20,410 nucleotides of DNA from Actinomycetes bacterium (GTDB lineage: Bacteria > Actinomycetota > Actinomycetes > Propionibacteriales > Propionibacteriaceae). Below the pieces are notes generated by a model, which saw nothing but the letters and a program-made list of their open reading frames with translations, had not been told where the DNA came from and ran no database searches. A program made the position numbers and the translations under genes. The number at the start of each line of letters is the position of its first letter. Within the stretch, counting starts at the first letter, position 1. This document shows, one piece after another, positions 15,109-20,410 of the stretch. The stretch lies in contig JAEXCA010000133.1 in assembly GCA_023393755.1 (NCBI GenBank), positions 1 through 20,410 of the forward strand, read 5' to 3'.

Positions 15109-15522
15109 TCAGTTCTGTCGGGGTTCCTCGGTCTGCTCCGACGGCGGAGTCGGATCGAAGACGGTCGGATCCAGGTCGAGTTCCTGGTTGCTGGGTTCGA
15201 GGTCGGCCAGCACATCGGCGTCGGTCCCGGCGGCGTCCGCCTCGTCGACGTACTCGAACTCGTCCTCCACCGGCTGGGTGGAGATCGCCCGCTTGTCGAT
15301 GGTGAACTCCACGCCCGGGGCAACCTCGATGATCGCCTGCTTCTCGCCCAGGTGGCGGATGGTGCCGAAGATGCCGGAGATCGTCATCACCCGGGCGCCC
15401 GGCTCAAGGGCCGCCATCTTCGCCTTCTGTTCCTTGGCCCGCTTCTGCTGCGGCCGGATCATCAGGAAGTACAGTGCCGCACCGATTACGACGATGAACA
15501 GAATGTTTTCCAGGCCGCCCAC
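15109..15522 (-). CDS. yajC: Preprotein translocase subunit YajC
   Basis: A 137-residue single-pass membrane protein of the SecDF-YajC complex. The N-terminal helix spans about residues 5-22 (ILFIVVIGAALYFLMI) and is followed by the signature RPQQKRAKEQ. A small beta domain (about 38-85) contains PGARVMTISGIFGTI. The last 50 residues are strongly acidic and probably disordered, ending in PPSEQTEEPRQN. The GTG start is supported by GAGGAT (15533 to 15528) 5 nt upstream. It is the first gene of the yajC-secD-secF-apt-channel run, and the 122-bp gap to ruvB probably holds its promoter. Confidence 0.93.
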   Translation of the reverse strand: MGGLENILFIVVIGAALYFLMIRPQQKRAKEQKAKMAALEPGARVMTISGIFGTIRHLGEKQAIIEVAPGVEFTIDKRAISTQPVEDEFEYVDEADAAGTDADVLADLEPSNQELDLDPTVFDPTPPSEQTEEPRQN

Positions 15523-15557
15523 TTCAGATCCTCACGTTTGCATAGCGATCAGGACGA

Positions 15558-15579
15558 CTACCGCCGTCACCGGCGATAG
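15558..15579. repeat. Small hairpin upstream of yajC
   Basis: CTACCGCCG (15558-15566) and CGGCGATAG (15571-15579) pair over 8 of 9 positions around a TCAC loop. It lies 36 nt upstream of the yajC start in the ruvB-yajC gap. It could be a leader structure or the end of the ruvCAB transcript. No convincing promoter pair could be fixed in this gap. Confidence 0.4.
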
Positions 15580-15644
15580 CGTACCCGTCAGATTCGCCAA
15601 ACACCCATTCCGCCACCGGTACGGGGCCAACCCGCTCCAATCGA

Positions 15645-16694
15645 TCATTCCGCACTGCTGAACAGATCCGGGGTGGATCCCGGCGGGGTCAACCCCAGGT
15701 GGCTCCAGGCCCGGGCGGTGGCGACCCGGCCGCGCGGCGTCCGGGCCAGGAAACCCTGCCGTACCAGGAACGGCTCGGCCACCTCCTCGACCGTCTCGGT
15801 CTCCTCCGCGACCGCCATCGCCAGGGTGGTGATCCCCACCGGCCCGCCGCCGAACCGGCGGCAGAGCGCGTCCAGCACCGCGCGGTCGAGCCGGTCCAGG
15901 CCGAGCGGATCGACCTCGTACAGCTCCAGCGCGGCCGCGGCCACCTCCCGGGTGAGCCGACCGTCCGCCCGTACCTGCGCGAAGTCCCGCACCCGGCGGA
16001 GCAGCCGGATGGCGATCCGCGGGGTGCCACGGGAACGGGAGGCGATCTCGGCGGCGGCGTCCGCGGCGAGTTCGATGCCGAGCAGGCCGGCCGAGCGGAC
16101 GATGATCCGCTCCAGCGCGTCGGTGTCGTAGTAGTCGAGCTGCGCGGTGAAGCCGAACCGGTCCCGCAGCGGCCCGGGCAGCAGGCCGGCCCGGGTGGTC
16201 GCCCCGACCAGGGTGAACGGCGGGATCTCCAGCGGGATCGCGGTGGCGCCGGGCCCCTTGCCCACCACCACGTCGACCCGGAAGTCCTCCATCGCCAGGT
16301 AGAGCATCTCCTCGGCCGGGCGGGACATCCGGTGGATCTCGTCCAGGAAGAAGACCTCGCCCTCGGTCAGGCCGGAGAGGATCGCGGCCAGGTCGCCGGC
16401 ATGCTGGATCGCCGGGCCGGAGCTGATCCGCAGCGGCGCGGAGAGCTCGGCGGCGATGATCATCGCCAGGGTGGTCTTGCCCAGCCCGGGCGGGCCGGAG
16501 AGCAGCACGTGCTCGGGGACAGTCCCCCGGTGACGGGCCGCGTCCAGCACCAGGCCGAGCTGGTCGCTGACCCGCGGCTGCCCGCCGAACTCCGCCAGCT
16601 TCCCCGGACGCAACGCGGACTCGGCCGCCTGTTCCCCCAGCTGCGCGCTGGGGTCGAGCGGGTCGTCGGTGTCGGAGAAGCTCACGGGGCTCAC
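15645..16694 (-). CDS. ruvB: Holliday junction branch-migration helicase RuvB
   Basis: A 349-residue AAA+ motor that forms hexameric rings on both sides of a RuvA-bound Holliday junction. Walker A is GPPGLGKTT (67-75), Walker B FFLDEIHR (115-122) and sensor-1 VGATTRAGLLPGPLRDRFG. The small ATPase domain contains RGTPRIAIRLLRRVRDFA. The C-terminal winged helix includes PFLVRQGFLARTPRGR. Length is normal. The GTG start overlaps the ruvA stop as GTGA; a second in-frame GTG three codons later is less likely. Confidence 0.97.
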   Translation of the reverse strand: MSPVSFSDTDDPLDPSAQLGEQAAESALRPGKLAEFGGQPRVSDQLGLVLDAARHRGTVPEHVLLSGPPGLGKTTLAMIIAAELSAPLRISSGPAIQHAGDLAAILSGLTEGEVFFLDEIHRMSRPAEEMLYLAMEDFRVDVVVGKGPGATAIPLEIPPFTLVGATTRAGLLPGPLRDRFGFTAQLDYYDTDALERIIVRSAGLLGIELAADAAAEIASRSRGTPRIAIRLLRRVRDFAQVRADGRLTREVAAAALELYEVDPLGLDRLDRAVLDALCRRFGGGPVGITTLAMAVAEETETVEEVAEPFLVRQGFLARTPRGRVATARAWSHLGLTPPGSTPDLFSSAE

Positions 16695-17278
16695 TTTGCC
16701 AGGCTCTGCAGCGCGGCGCGCATCAGCACCGCCACCGAACTCTCGGTCTCGGCCAGGCCGGCCACCCGGTCACAGGCGCTCTCGGCGTCCCGGCTGGACC
16801 AGCCCAGACCCTCCAGCCCGGCCTTGACCTGCTCCCGCCAGCCGCTGGCCAGCGTGCCCTGCTGACCGGCCAGGGCCAGCTGACCGACCTTGTCCTTCAG
16901 TTCCAGGATCAGCCGCTGGGCACCCTTGGCGCCGATCCCCGGGACGCGGGTGAGCGCGGCGACATTCCCGGCGGCCACCGCCGCCCGCAGGTCGTCCGGG
17001 CCGAGGGTCGAGACCACGGCGAGCGCGATCTTGGGACCGATCCCGCTGGCGGTCTGCACCAGTTCGAAGCTGTCCCGCTCGTCCGGGCCGGCAAAGCCGT
17101 ACAGGGTGAGCGAATCCTCCCGCACCACCAGCGAGGTGAACAGCGTGGTCTCGCCGCCCAGTCGCTGGGCGCCGGCGGTGGCCGGGGTGCACAGCGCCTT
17201 CAGGCCGAAGCCTCCGGCCTCCACCACCACCCAGGTGGCGCCGACCGCCACCACGGTGCCACGCAGCTGGGCGATCAT
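16691..17278 (-). CDS. ruvA: Holliday junction DNA-binding subunit RuvA
   Basis: A 195-residue protein that binds four-way junctions as a tetramer and recruits RuvB. It starts MIAQLRGTVV, the OB-fold domain. Two helix-hairpin-helix motifs are visible, ASGIGPKIALAVVSTL and VPGIGAKGAQRLILELK. A flexible linker leads to the C-terminal domain that contacts RuvB (about 148-195). The ATG at 17278 overlaps the ruvC stop as ATGA, which fixes the start; the frame remains open upstream within ruvC. Length is normal. Confidence 0.96.
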   Translation of the reverse strand: MIAQLRGTVVAVGATWVVVEAGGFGLKALCTPATAGAQRLGGETTLFTSLVVREDSLTLYGFAGPDERDSFELVQTASGIGPKIALAVVSTLGPDDLRAAVAAGNVAALTRVPGIGAKGAQRLILELKDKVGQLALAGQQGTLASGWREQVKAGLEGLGWSSRDAESACDRVAGLAETESSVAVLMRAALQSLAK

Positions 17279-17799
17279 GCCGATGCCCGCTTCGCCTTCG
17301 CCAGGGCGGCCTCGATCCGGCTCTGACCGGCGCCGCGCCACAGGTGGCAGATCGCCAGTGCCACCGCGTCGGCGGCATCGGCCGGCTTCGGTGGCGCCTG
17401 GAGTTTGAGGATGCGGGTGACCATCGCCCCCACCTGGGCCTTGTCGGCCCGGCCCGACCCGGTGATCGCCGCCTTCACCTCGGTCGGGGTGTGCAACTGG
17501 ACCCTGATCCCCCGCCGGGCGCCGGCCATCATGGCCAGCCCGGCGGCCTGGGCGGTGCCCATCACCGACAGGACGTTCGAGTCGGCGAACACCCGCTCGA
17601 CGGCGATCGCGTCGGGGGCGTACTCCGCCACCCAGGCGTTCAGTCCCTCGTCGATCCGCAGCAGCCGGTGGGCGTGATCCAGGTCGGCCGGGGTGGTGAT
17701 CACCCCCACCGCCACCAGTCGCGGCGGACGACCGGGTTCGCCCTCGATCACCCCCACCCCGCAACGGGTCAGGCCGGGATCCACCCCGAGAACACGCAT
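17275..17799 (-). CDS. ruvC: Holliday junction resolvase RuvC
   Basis: A 174-residue endonuclease that cuts Holliday junctions symmetrically. The catalytic acids are in place: D7 in GVDPG, E69 in AVERVF, and D141/D144 in ADAADAVALAICH. The ATG at 17799 is chosen because the protein then begins MRVLGVDPG, as RuvC does, and GAGGT lies 4 nt upstream. The long open frame further upstream runs through the repeat block and yebC and is not coding. It heads the overlapped ruvC-ruvA-ruvB set and has an SOS box at its promoter. Confidence 0.97.
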   Translation of the reverse strand: MRVLGVDPGLTRCGVGVIEGEPGRPPRLVAVGVITTPADLDHAHRLLRIDEGLNAWVAEYAPDAIAVERVFADSNVLSVMGTAQAAGLAMMAGARRGIRVQLHTPTEVKAAITGSGRADKAQVGAMVTRILKLQAPPKPADAADAVALAICHLWRGAGQSRIEAALAKAKRASA

Positions 17800-17814
17800 C
17801 GTCACCTCATTCGC

Positions 17815-17830
17815 CCGAACAACTGTTCGG
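17815..17830. promoter_or_regulatory. LexA binding site (SOS box) of ruvCAB
   Basis: CCGAACAACTGTTCGG contains CGAAC-N4-GTTCG, a dyad matching the SOS box known for actinobacteria and Bacillus-type LexA. It lies 15 bp upstream of the ruvC start and immediately after the -10-like TACTAT, so LexA bound here would block transcription start. ruvC induction by DNA damage through such a box is known in mycobacteria. Confidence 0.85.
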
Positions 17831-17836
17831 ATAGTA
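17831..17836 (-). promoter_or_regulatory. Candidate -10 box of ruvCAB
   Basis: Minus-strand TACTAT (17836 to 17831) fits TANNNT and abuts the SOS box. No recognisable -35 is seen 16-18 bp upstream (the sequence there reads about GGCTGG). The expected start point lies inside the SOS box. Confidence 0.55.
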
Positions 17837-17874
17837 CGGCGGTGACGGCAGGGCCAGCCAGCAGGCGCGCCGTT

Positions 17875-17966
17875 GGACGACCCTTCGGGACTCGCGCTGC
17901 GCGCGACCTCGGGGATCGTCCGCCACACCGTTGGCTGAGGTCGGCCCGAAGGGCCGGGTCTCGAAG
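17875..17966. repeat. BIME-like pair of REP-like units between yebC and ruvC
   Basis: A forward unit (17883-17912, beginning CTTCGGGACTC) and an inverted unit (17935-17966, ending GTCTCGAAG) are related to those at 8102-8272. Their inner stems are perfect but differ in sequence: TCGCGC-TGC-GCGCGA (17892-17906) and CGGCCC-GAA-GGGCCG (17942-17956). The forward unit is framed by GGACGA (17875-17880) and TCGTCC (17916-17921). The pair ends 6 bp before the yebC stop codon and could terminate its transcript. Confidence 0.85.
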
Positions 17967-17972
17967 CCCGGG

Positions 17973-18740
17973 TCAGGCGTCCAACTGCTCCAGGAGCTCG
18001 TCGGGTACGTCCTCGTTGGAGTAGACGTTCTGGACGTCGTCCAGATCCTCGATCGCGTCCAGCAGCTTGAACAGCTTCTCCGCGGCGTCCTTGCCGTCCA
18101 CCGACTGGGTGTACTGCGGGACGAACTGCACCTCGGCCGACTCGTAGTCGAAGCCGGCGGCCTGCACCGCCTTGCGGACCTCGACCACCGCGCTCGGGTC
18201 GCTGGTCACCTTGAAGGTCTCGCCCTCGTCGGAGACATCCTCGGGGTCGGCGTCCAGGGTGGCCTCCAGCACGTCGTCCTCGGTGAGCTCGCGGCCCGCC
18301 TGCGACTTGCTGAGTTCGACGACGCCCTTGCGGTCGAAGATCCGGGAAACCGAGCCGACGTCGGCCATGGTGCCGCCGTTGCGGGTGACCGCCACCTTCA
18401 CGTCCGACGCGGAACGGTTCCGGTTGTCGGTCAGGCACTCGATCAGGATGGCGACGCCGGCCGGGCCGTAGGCCTCGTAGGTGATCTCCAGGTAGTCGAC
18501 CGCCTCGCCACCCACGCCGCTGCCACGCTTGACCGCACGGTCGATGTTGTCGTTGGGGACGGAGTTCTTCTTGGCCTTCTGGATGGCGTCGTAGAGCGTC
18601 GGGTTCCCGCCGGGGTCACCGCCACCGACCCGGGCCGCGACCTCGATGTTCTTGATCAGCTTGGCGAAGAGCTTGCCGCGCTTGGCATCGATGACGGCCT
18701 TCTTGTGCTTGGTGGTGGCCCACTTGGAGTGCCCGCTCAT
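17973..18740 (-). CDS. yebC: YebC/PmpR family regulator or translation factor
   Basis: A 255-residue protein of the YebC/TACO1 family. It begins with the family signature MSGHSKWATTKHKKAV and contains RGGSGVGGEAVDYLEITYEAYGP-like sequence in the form RAVKRGSGVGGEAVDYLE and the conserved segment YEAYGPAGVAILIECLTDN. The C-terminal part is acidic (about 215-255). Members have been described as DNA-binding regulators and, more recently, as factors that help ribosomes through difficult sequences; which applies here is open. It sits just upstream of ruvC, as in most bacteria, but is separated from it by a repeat pair and the SOS promoter, so the two are probably transcribed separately. Confidence 0.95.
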   Translation of the reverse strand: MSGHSKWATTKHKKAVIDAKRGKLFAKLIKNIEVAARVGGGDPGGNPTLYDAIQKAKKNSVPNDNIDRAVKRGSGVGGEAVDYLEITYEAYGPAGVAILIECLTDNRNRSASDVKVAVTRNGGTMADVGSVSRIFDRKGVVELSKSQAGRELTEDDVLEATLDADPEDVSDEGETFKVTSDPSAVVEVRKAVQAAGFDYESAEVQFVPQYTQSVDGKDAAEKLFKLLDAIEDLDDVQNVYSNEDVPDELLEQLDA

Positions 18741-18778
18741 TGACGTCCGTTCCTGGATCGGGAAAAAGTGCGGCCCCT

Positions 18779-18784
18779 ACTCTA
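18779..18784 (-). promoter_or_regulatory. Candidate -10 box of yebC
   Basis: Minus-strand TAGAGT (18784 to 18779) matches the actinobacterial -10 and is preceded by GGGC, like the aspS box. A weak -35, GTGAGC, lies 18 bp upstream. The predicted leader is about 32 nt. Confidence 0.5.
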
Positions 18785-18821
18785 GCCCGGATCCCGCTTC
18801 CAGCTCACCGCGGGCGGCCGC

Positions 18822-19121
18822 TCAGGGGCGGCGCCAGGAGTAGATGAAGTTCACCGCGACGATCGCCACCCAGGCGATCACCAGGCCGAACGGACCGGCG
18901 GAGTCGGAGGCGATCGCCGAGATCGGGATGCCCATTCCCATCGAGGCGAGGGCCAGGAAGAAGCGGGACTTGTCGGCGGCCGGCGTCGGCACCGGGGCGG
19001 GTGCGGACTGGTGCGGCAGCATCGCCTGGCCGGGCGGGCTCTGAACCGGCTGCTGGTGCGTGACCGGCGGCTGCGGCCACAGCTCCTCGTTGGTCGGCTC
19101 GCGGTGGTCATAGGAACTCAT
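18822..19121 (-). CDS. Small hypothetical membrane protein
   Basis: A 99-residue protein of unknown function. The first 48 residues are hydrophilic and rich in Pro and Gln (for example PQPPVTHQQPVQSPPGQ), with acidic and His residues at the start. Two hydrophobic segments follow (about 54-70 and 76-95), and the protein ends in a basic SWRRP. Small proteins with a Pro/Gln-rich cytosolic head and a two-helix tail are common in actinobacteria, often as DUF4190-like proteins; this one is too short to assign. The ATG has TAGGCT 7 nt upstream and a poor ribosome site, suggesting a leaderless message. It lies between hisA and yebC on the same strand. Confidence 0.75.
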   Translation of the reverse strand: MSSYDHREPTNEELWPQPPVTHQQPVQSPPGQAMLPHQSAPAPVPTPAADKSRFFLALASMGMGIPISAIASDSAGPFGLVIAWVAIVAVNFIYSWRRP

Positions 19122-19134
19122 GACCTGGAGCCTA
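19122..19134 (-). promoter_or_regulatory. Candidate leaderless -10 element of the 99-residue gene
   Basis: Minus-strand TAGGCT (19134 to 19129), then 7 nt, then ATG at 19121. The hexamer and spacing are the same as before the gene at 4147-4593. No good -35 is seen at the right distance. Confidence 0.45.
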
Positions 19135-19174
19135 CGACGCGGCGCCGCTGCGGGCGCCCTGAGTCAACCCCGAA

Positions 19175-19199
19175 CCGGCCCGGAGATCAGCCGGGCCGG
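19175..19199. terminator. Terminator-like hairpin overlapping the hisA stop codon
   Basis: CCGGCCCGG (19175-19183) and CCGGGCCGG (19191-19199) form a perfect 9-bp GC stem. The 7-nt loop holds the hisA stop codon (19187-19189). There is no T-run after it. It is likely the end of the hisHA transcript or an mRNA-stabilising structure. Confidence 0.55.
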
Positions 19200-19927
19200 C
19201 CGGCCACCTCGAGCGCTGCTTCCAGGGTGAAGTTGCCGACGTAGAGGGCGGTTCCGACGATGGCGCCCTCCACCCCGAGTGGGACGAGTTCGCGCAGCGC
19301 CCGCAGATCGTCCAGCTGGGCGATCCCGCCGGAGGCGATCACCGGGGCGTCGGTGCGCTCGCAGACCCGGCGCAGCAGGTCGACGTTGGGCCCGGTGAGC
19401 ATGCCGTCGCTGGCCACGTCGGTGACCACGTACCGGGCGCAGCCGGCGGCGTTCAGCCGTTCCAGGGTCTCCCAGACATTGCCGCCCTCCTTCGTCCAGC
19501 CCCGGGCGGCCAGTCGGTCGCCGCGGACGTCCAGGCCGATGGCGATCCGGTCGCCGAACTCGCCGATCACCCGGTCGCACCACTCGGGATGTTCCAGCGC
19601 GGCGGTGCCGATGTTCACCCGGCGGCAGCCGGTGTCCAGCGCGCGTCGCAGCGAGGCGTCGTCCCGGATCCCGCCGGAGAGCTCCACCCGCACGTCCAGC
19701 TGCCCGATGATGGACGCCAGCAGCTCGGCGTTCGAGCCGCGGCCGAAGGCCGCGTCCAGGTCGACCAGGTGGATCCACTGCGCGCCGGCCTCCTGCCAGC
19801 GGCGGGCGGCGGCCAGCGGGTCGCCGAACACCTTCTCGCTGCCGGCCACGCCCTGGACGAGCTGAACCGCCTGCCCGCCCTGCACATCGACCGCGGGCAG
19901 GAGTTCCAGGTGGGTCGGGGTGCTCAT
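19187..19927 (-). CDS. priA: HisA/PriA phosphoribosyl isomerase (probable bifunctional HisA-TrpF)
   Basis: A 246-residue (beta/alpha)8 isomerase that converts ProFAR to PRFAR in histidine synthesis. Actinobacterial PriA enzymes usually also isomerise phosphoribosyl anthranilate for tryptophan synthesis. PriA-like traits are LLPAVDV (acid D14), HLVDLDAAFGRGSN, VELSGGIRDD, RGWTKEGG (R142, W144) and VVTDVASDG (base D170). One odd point is Gln22 in GQAVQLVQG, where M. tuberculosis, Streptomyces and E. coli proteins as I recall them have Arg. The ATG at 19927 overlaps the hisH stop as ATGA, which fixes the start. The gene ends inside a GC hairpin. Confidence 0.94.
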   Translation of the reverse strand: MSTPTHLELLPAVDVQGGQAVQLVQGVAGSEKVFGDPLAAARRWQEAGAQWIHLVDLDAAFGRGSNAELLASIIGQLDVRVELSGGIRDDASLRRALDTGCRRVNIGTAALEHPEWCDRVIGEFGDRIAIGLDVRGDRLAARGWTKEGGNVWETLERLNAAGCARYVVTDVASDGMLTGPNVDLLRRVCERTDAPVIASGGIAQLDDLRALRELVPLGVEGAIVGTALYVGNFTLEAALEVAGRPG

Positions 19928-20410
19928 GGCTGGTCCTTCGGGCTCAGGGTGGAGATCCAGTTGCGCAGCAGCCGGGCACCGGCGGCGCTCGACTTCTCCG
20001 GGTGGAACTGGGTGGTCCACAGCGGTCCGGCCTCGACCGCGGCGACGAAGCGGTCGCCGCCGTGCTCCGACCAGGCGACATGGGTCGGCGCCTCGCTGCA
20101 GCGGCGGACGCCGTAGGAGTGGACGAAGTAGAACCGCTGGTCCGCCACCCCGGCGAACATCCGGCTGTCGGCGGCGGCCTGCACGGTGTTCCAGCCCATG
20201 TGCGGCAGGGGCAGCGCGTGCAGCTCCTCGACCACCCCGGGCAGCACGCCCAGCCCCTCGACCGGGATGTCGTGCTCGACGCCCAGGTGGAACATCACCT
20301 GGTGGCCGACGCAGATCCCGAACACCGGGCGTTCGGCGGCCAGCCGCCGACGGATGATCGCCGGCCCGCCCCCCCCGCTAAGCCCCGCCAAGCCGGCCGC
20401 GCAGGCCCCC
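19924..20410 (-). CDS. hisH: Imidazole glycerol phosphate synthase glutaminase subunit HisH (5' end outside window)
   Basis: The last 161 or so residues of HisH, the class I glutamine amidotransferase that feeds ammonia to HisF. The nucleophile Cys is in FGICVGHQVMF, and the His-Glu pair in QFHPEKSS; PHMGWNTV and YFVHSY are also typical. The frame remains open to the window edge: the first visible residues, GACAAGLAGL, align with the GAFxxCMAGL segment about 50 residues into the family. The true start therefore lies beyond 20410; an apparent TTG start at 20391 is not real. It is coupled to hisA by an ATGA overlap. Confidence 0.94.
   Translation of the reverse strand, partial: GACAAGLAGLSGGGGPAIIRRRLAAERPVFGICVGHQVMFHLGVEHDIPVEGLGVLPGVVEELHALPLPHMGWNTVQAAADSRMFAGVADQRFYFVHSYGVRRCSEAPTHVAWSEHGGDRFVAAVEAGPLWTTQFHPEKSSAAGARLLRNWISTLSPKDQP

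Noticed and set aside
17800..18438. Upstream extension of the ruvC frame into yebC
   Set aside because: It passes through the repeat pair and SOS promoter; RuvC proteins begin with MRVLGVDPG, found at 17799.
20369..20376. Run of eight C bases as a possible frameshift in hisH
   Set aside because: The reading frame continues through it, and the residues on both sides align with HisH at the expected spacing.
20391..20391. TTG start for a short HisH of 155 residues
   Set aside because: The frame stays open to the window edge with HisH-like residues upstream, so the gene is cut by the window rather than short.

Overview
The window is ordinary chromosomal DNA from a high-GC actinobacterium. GTG starts are frequent, genes are tightly packed, several -10 boxes of the TANNNT type sit just before start codons, and a CGAAC-N4-GTTCG SOS box is present. 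Protein features (PriA-type HisA, Rel with an RFKD motif, archaeal/eukaryote-like HisRS, gene order) fit Actinomycetota, most likely Propionibacteriales/Propionibacteriaceae; that family placement is inference from memory of related sequences. Eighteen protein genes are supported: sixteen on the minus strand and two (a PadR regulator and a DUF349 protein) on the plus strand. No tRNA, rRNA, CRISPR array, insertion sequence or prophage was seen. No stretch over 300 bases lacks a gene; the longest gap (8081-8298) is filled by repeats.

Layout by coordinate. 37-1398 rarA (minus), divergent from a PadR regulator (1479-2123, plus). Two hairpins lie between padR and convergent aspS (2263-4056, minus). 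Next come a small membrane protein (4147-4593), a cluster of palindromic repeats (about 4641-4724), and hisS with an MBL-fold hydrolase in an ATGA-overlapped pair (4725-6748, minus). A DUF349 coiled-coil protein (6836-8080, plus) converges on rel (8299-10602, minus) across a BIME-like repeat block. Upstream of rel, transcribed leftwards, are a two-TM potassium channel with RCK domain, apt, secF, secD and yajC, then ruvB, ruvA and ruvC, then yebC, a 99-residue membrane protein, and hisA/priA with the 5'-truncated hisH at the window edge.

The genes form the classic actinobacterial neighbourhood yebC-ruvCAB-yajC-secDF-apt-rel followed by hisS and aspS. It groups Holliday-junction processing (RuvABC, with RarA nearby), Sec export (YajC-SecD-SecF), purine salvage and stringent response (Apt, Rel), tRNA charging (HisRS, AspRS) and histidine biosynthesis (HisH, HisA/PriA). 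Stop and start codons overlap in yajC-secDF-apt-channel (except yajC-secD), ruvCAB, hisHA and MBL-hisS, pointing to translational coupling.

I did not find a previously undescribed multi-gene system. The best leads are: (1) a dispersed REP-like repeat family at two loci whose inner stem sequence differs between copies while base pairing is kept; (2) a second, unrelated palindromic repeat cluster abutting the hisS stop; (3) a potassium channel gene placed between apt and rel and coupled to apt; (4) a LexA/SOS box at the ruvC promoter; (5) several apparently leaderless genes; (6) Gln in place of the usual substrate-binding Arg in PriA; and (7) a His31 signature suggesting a non-discriminating AspRS.
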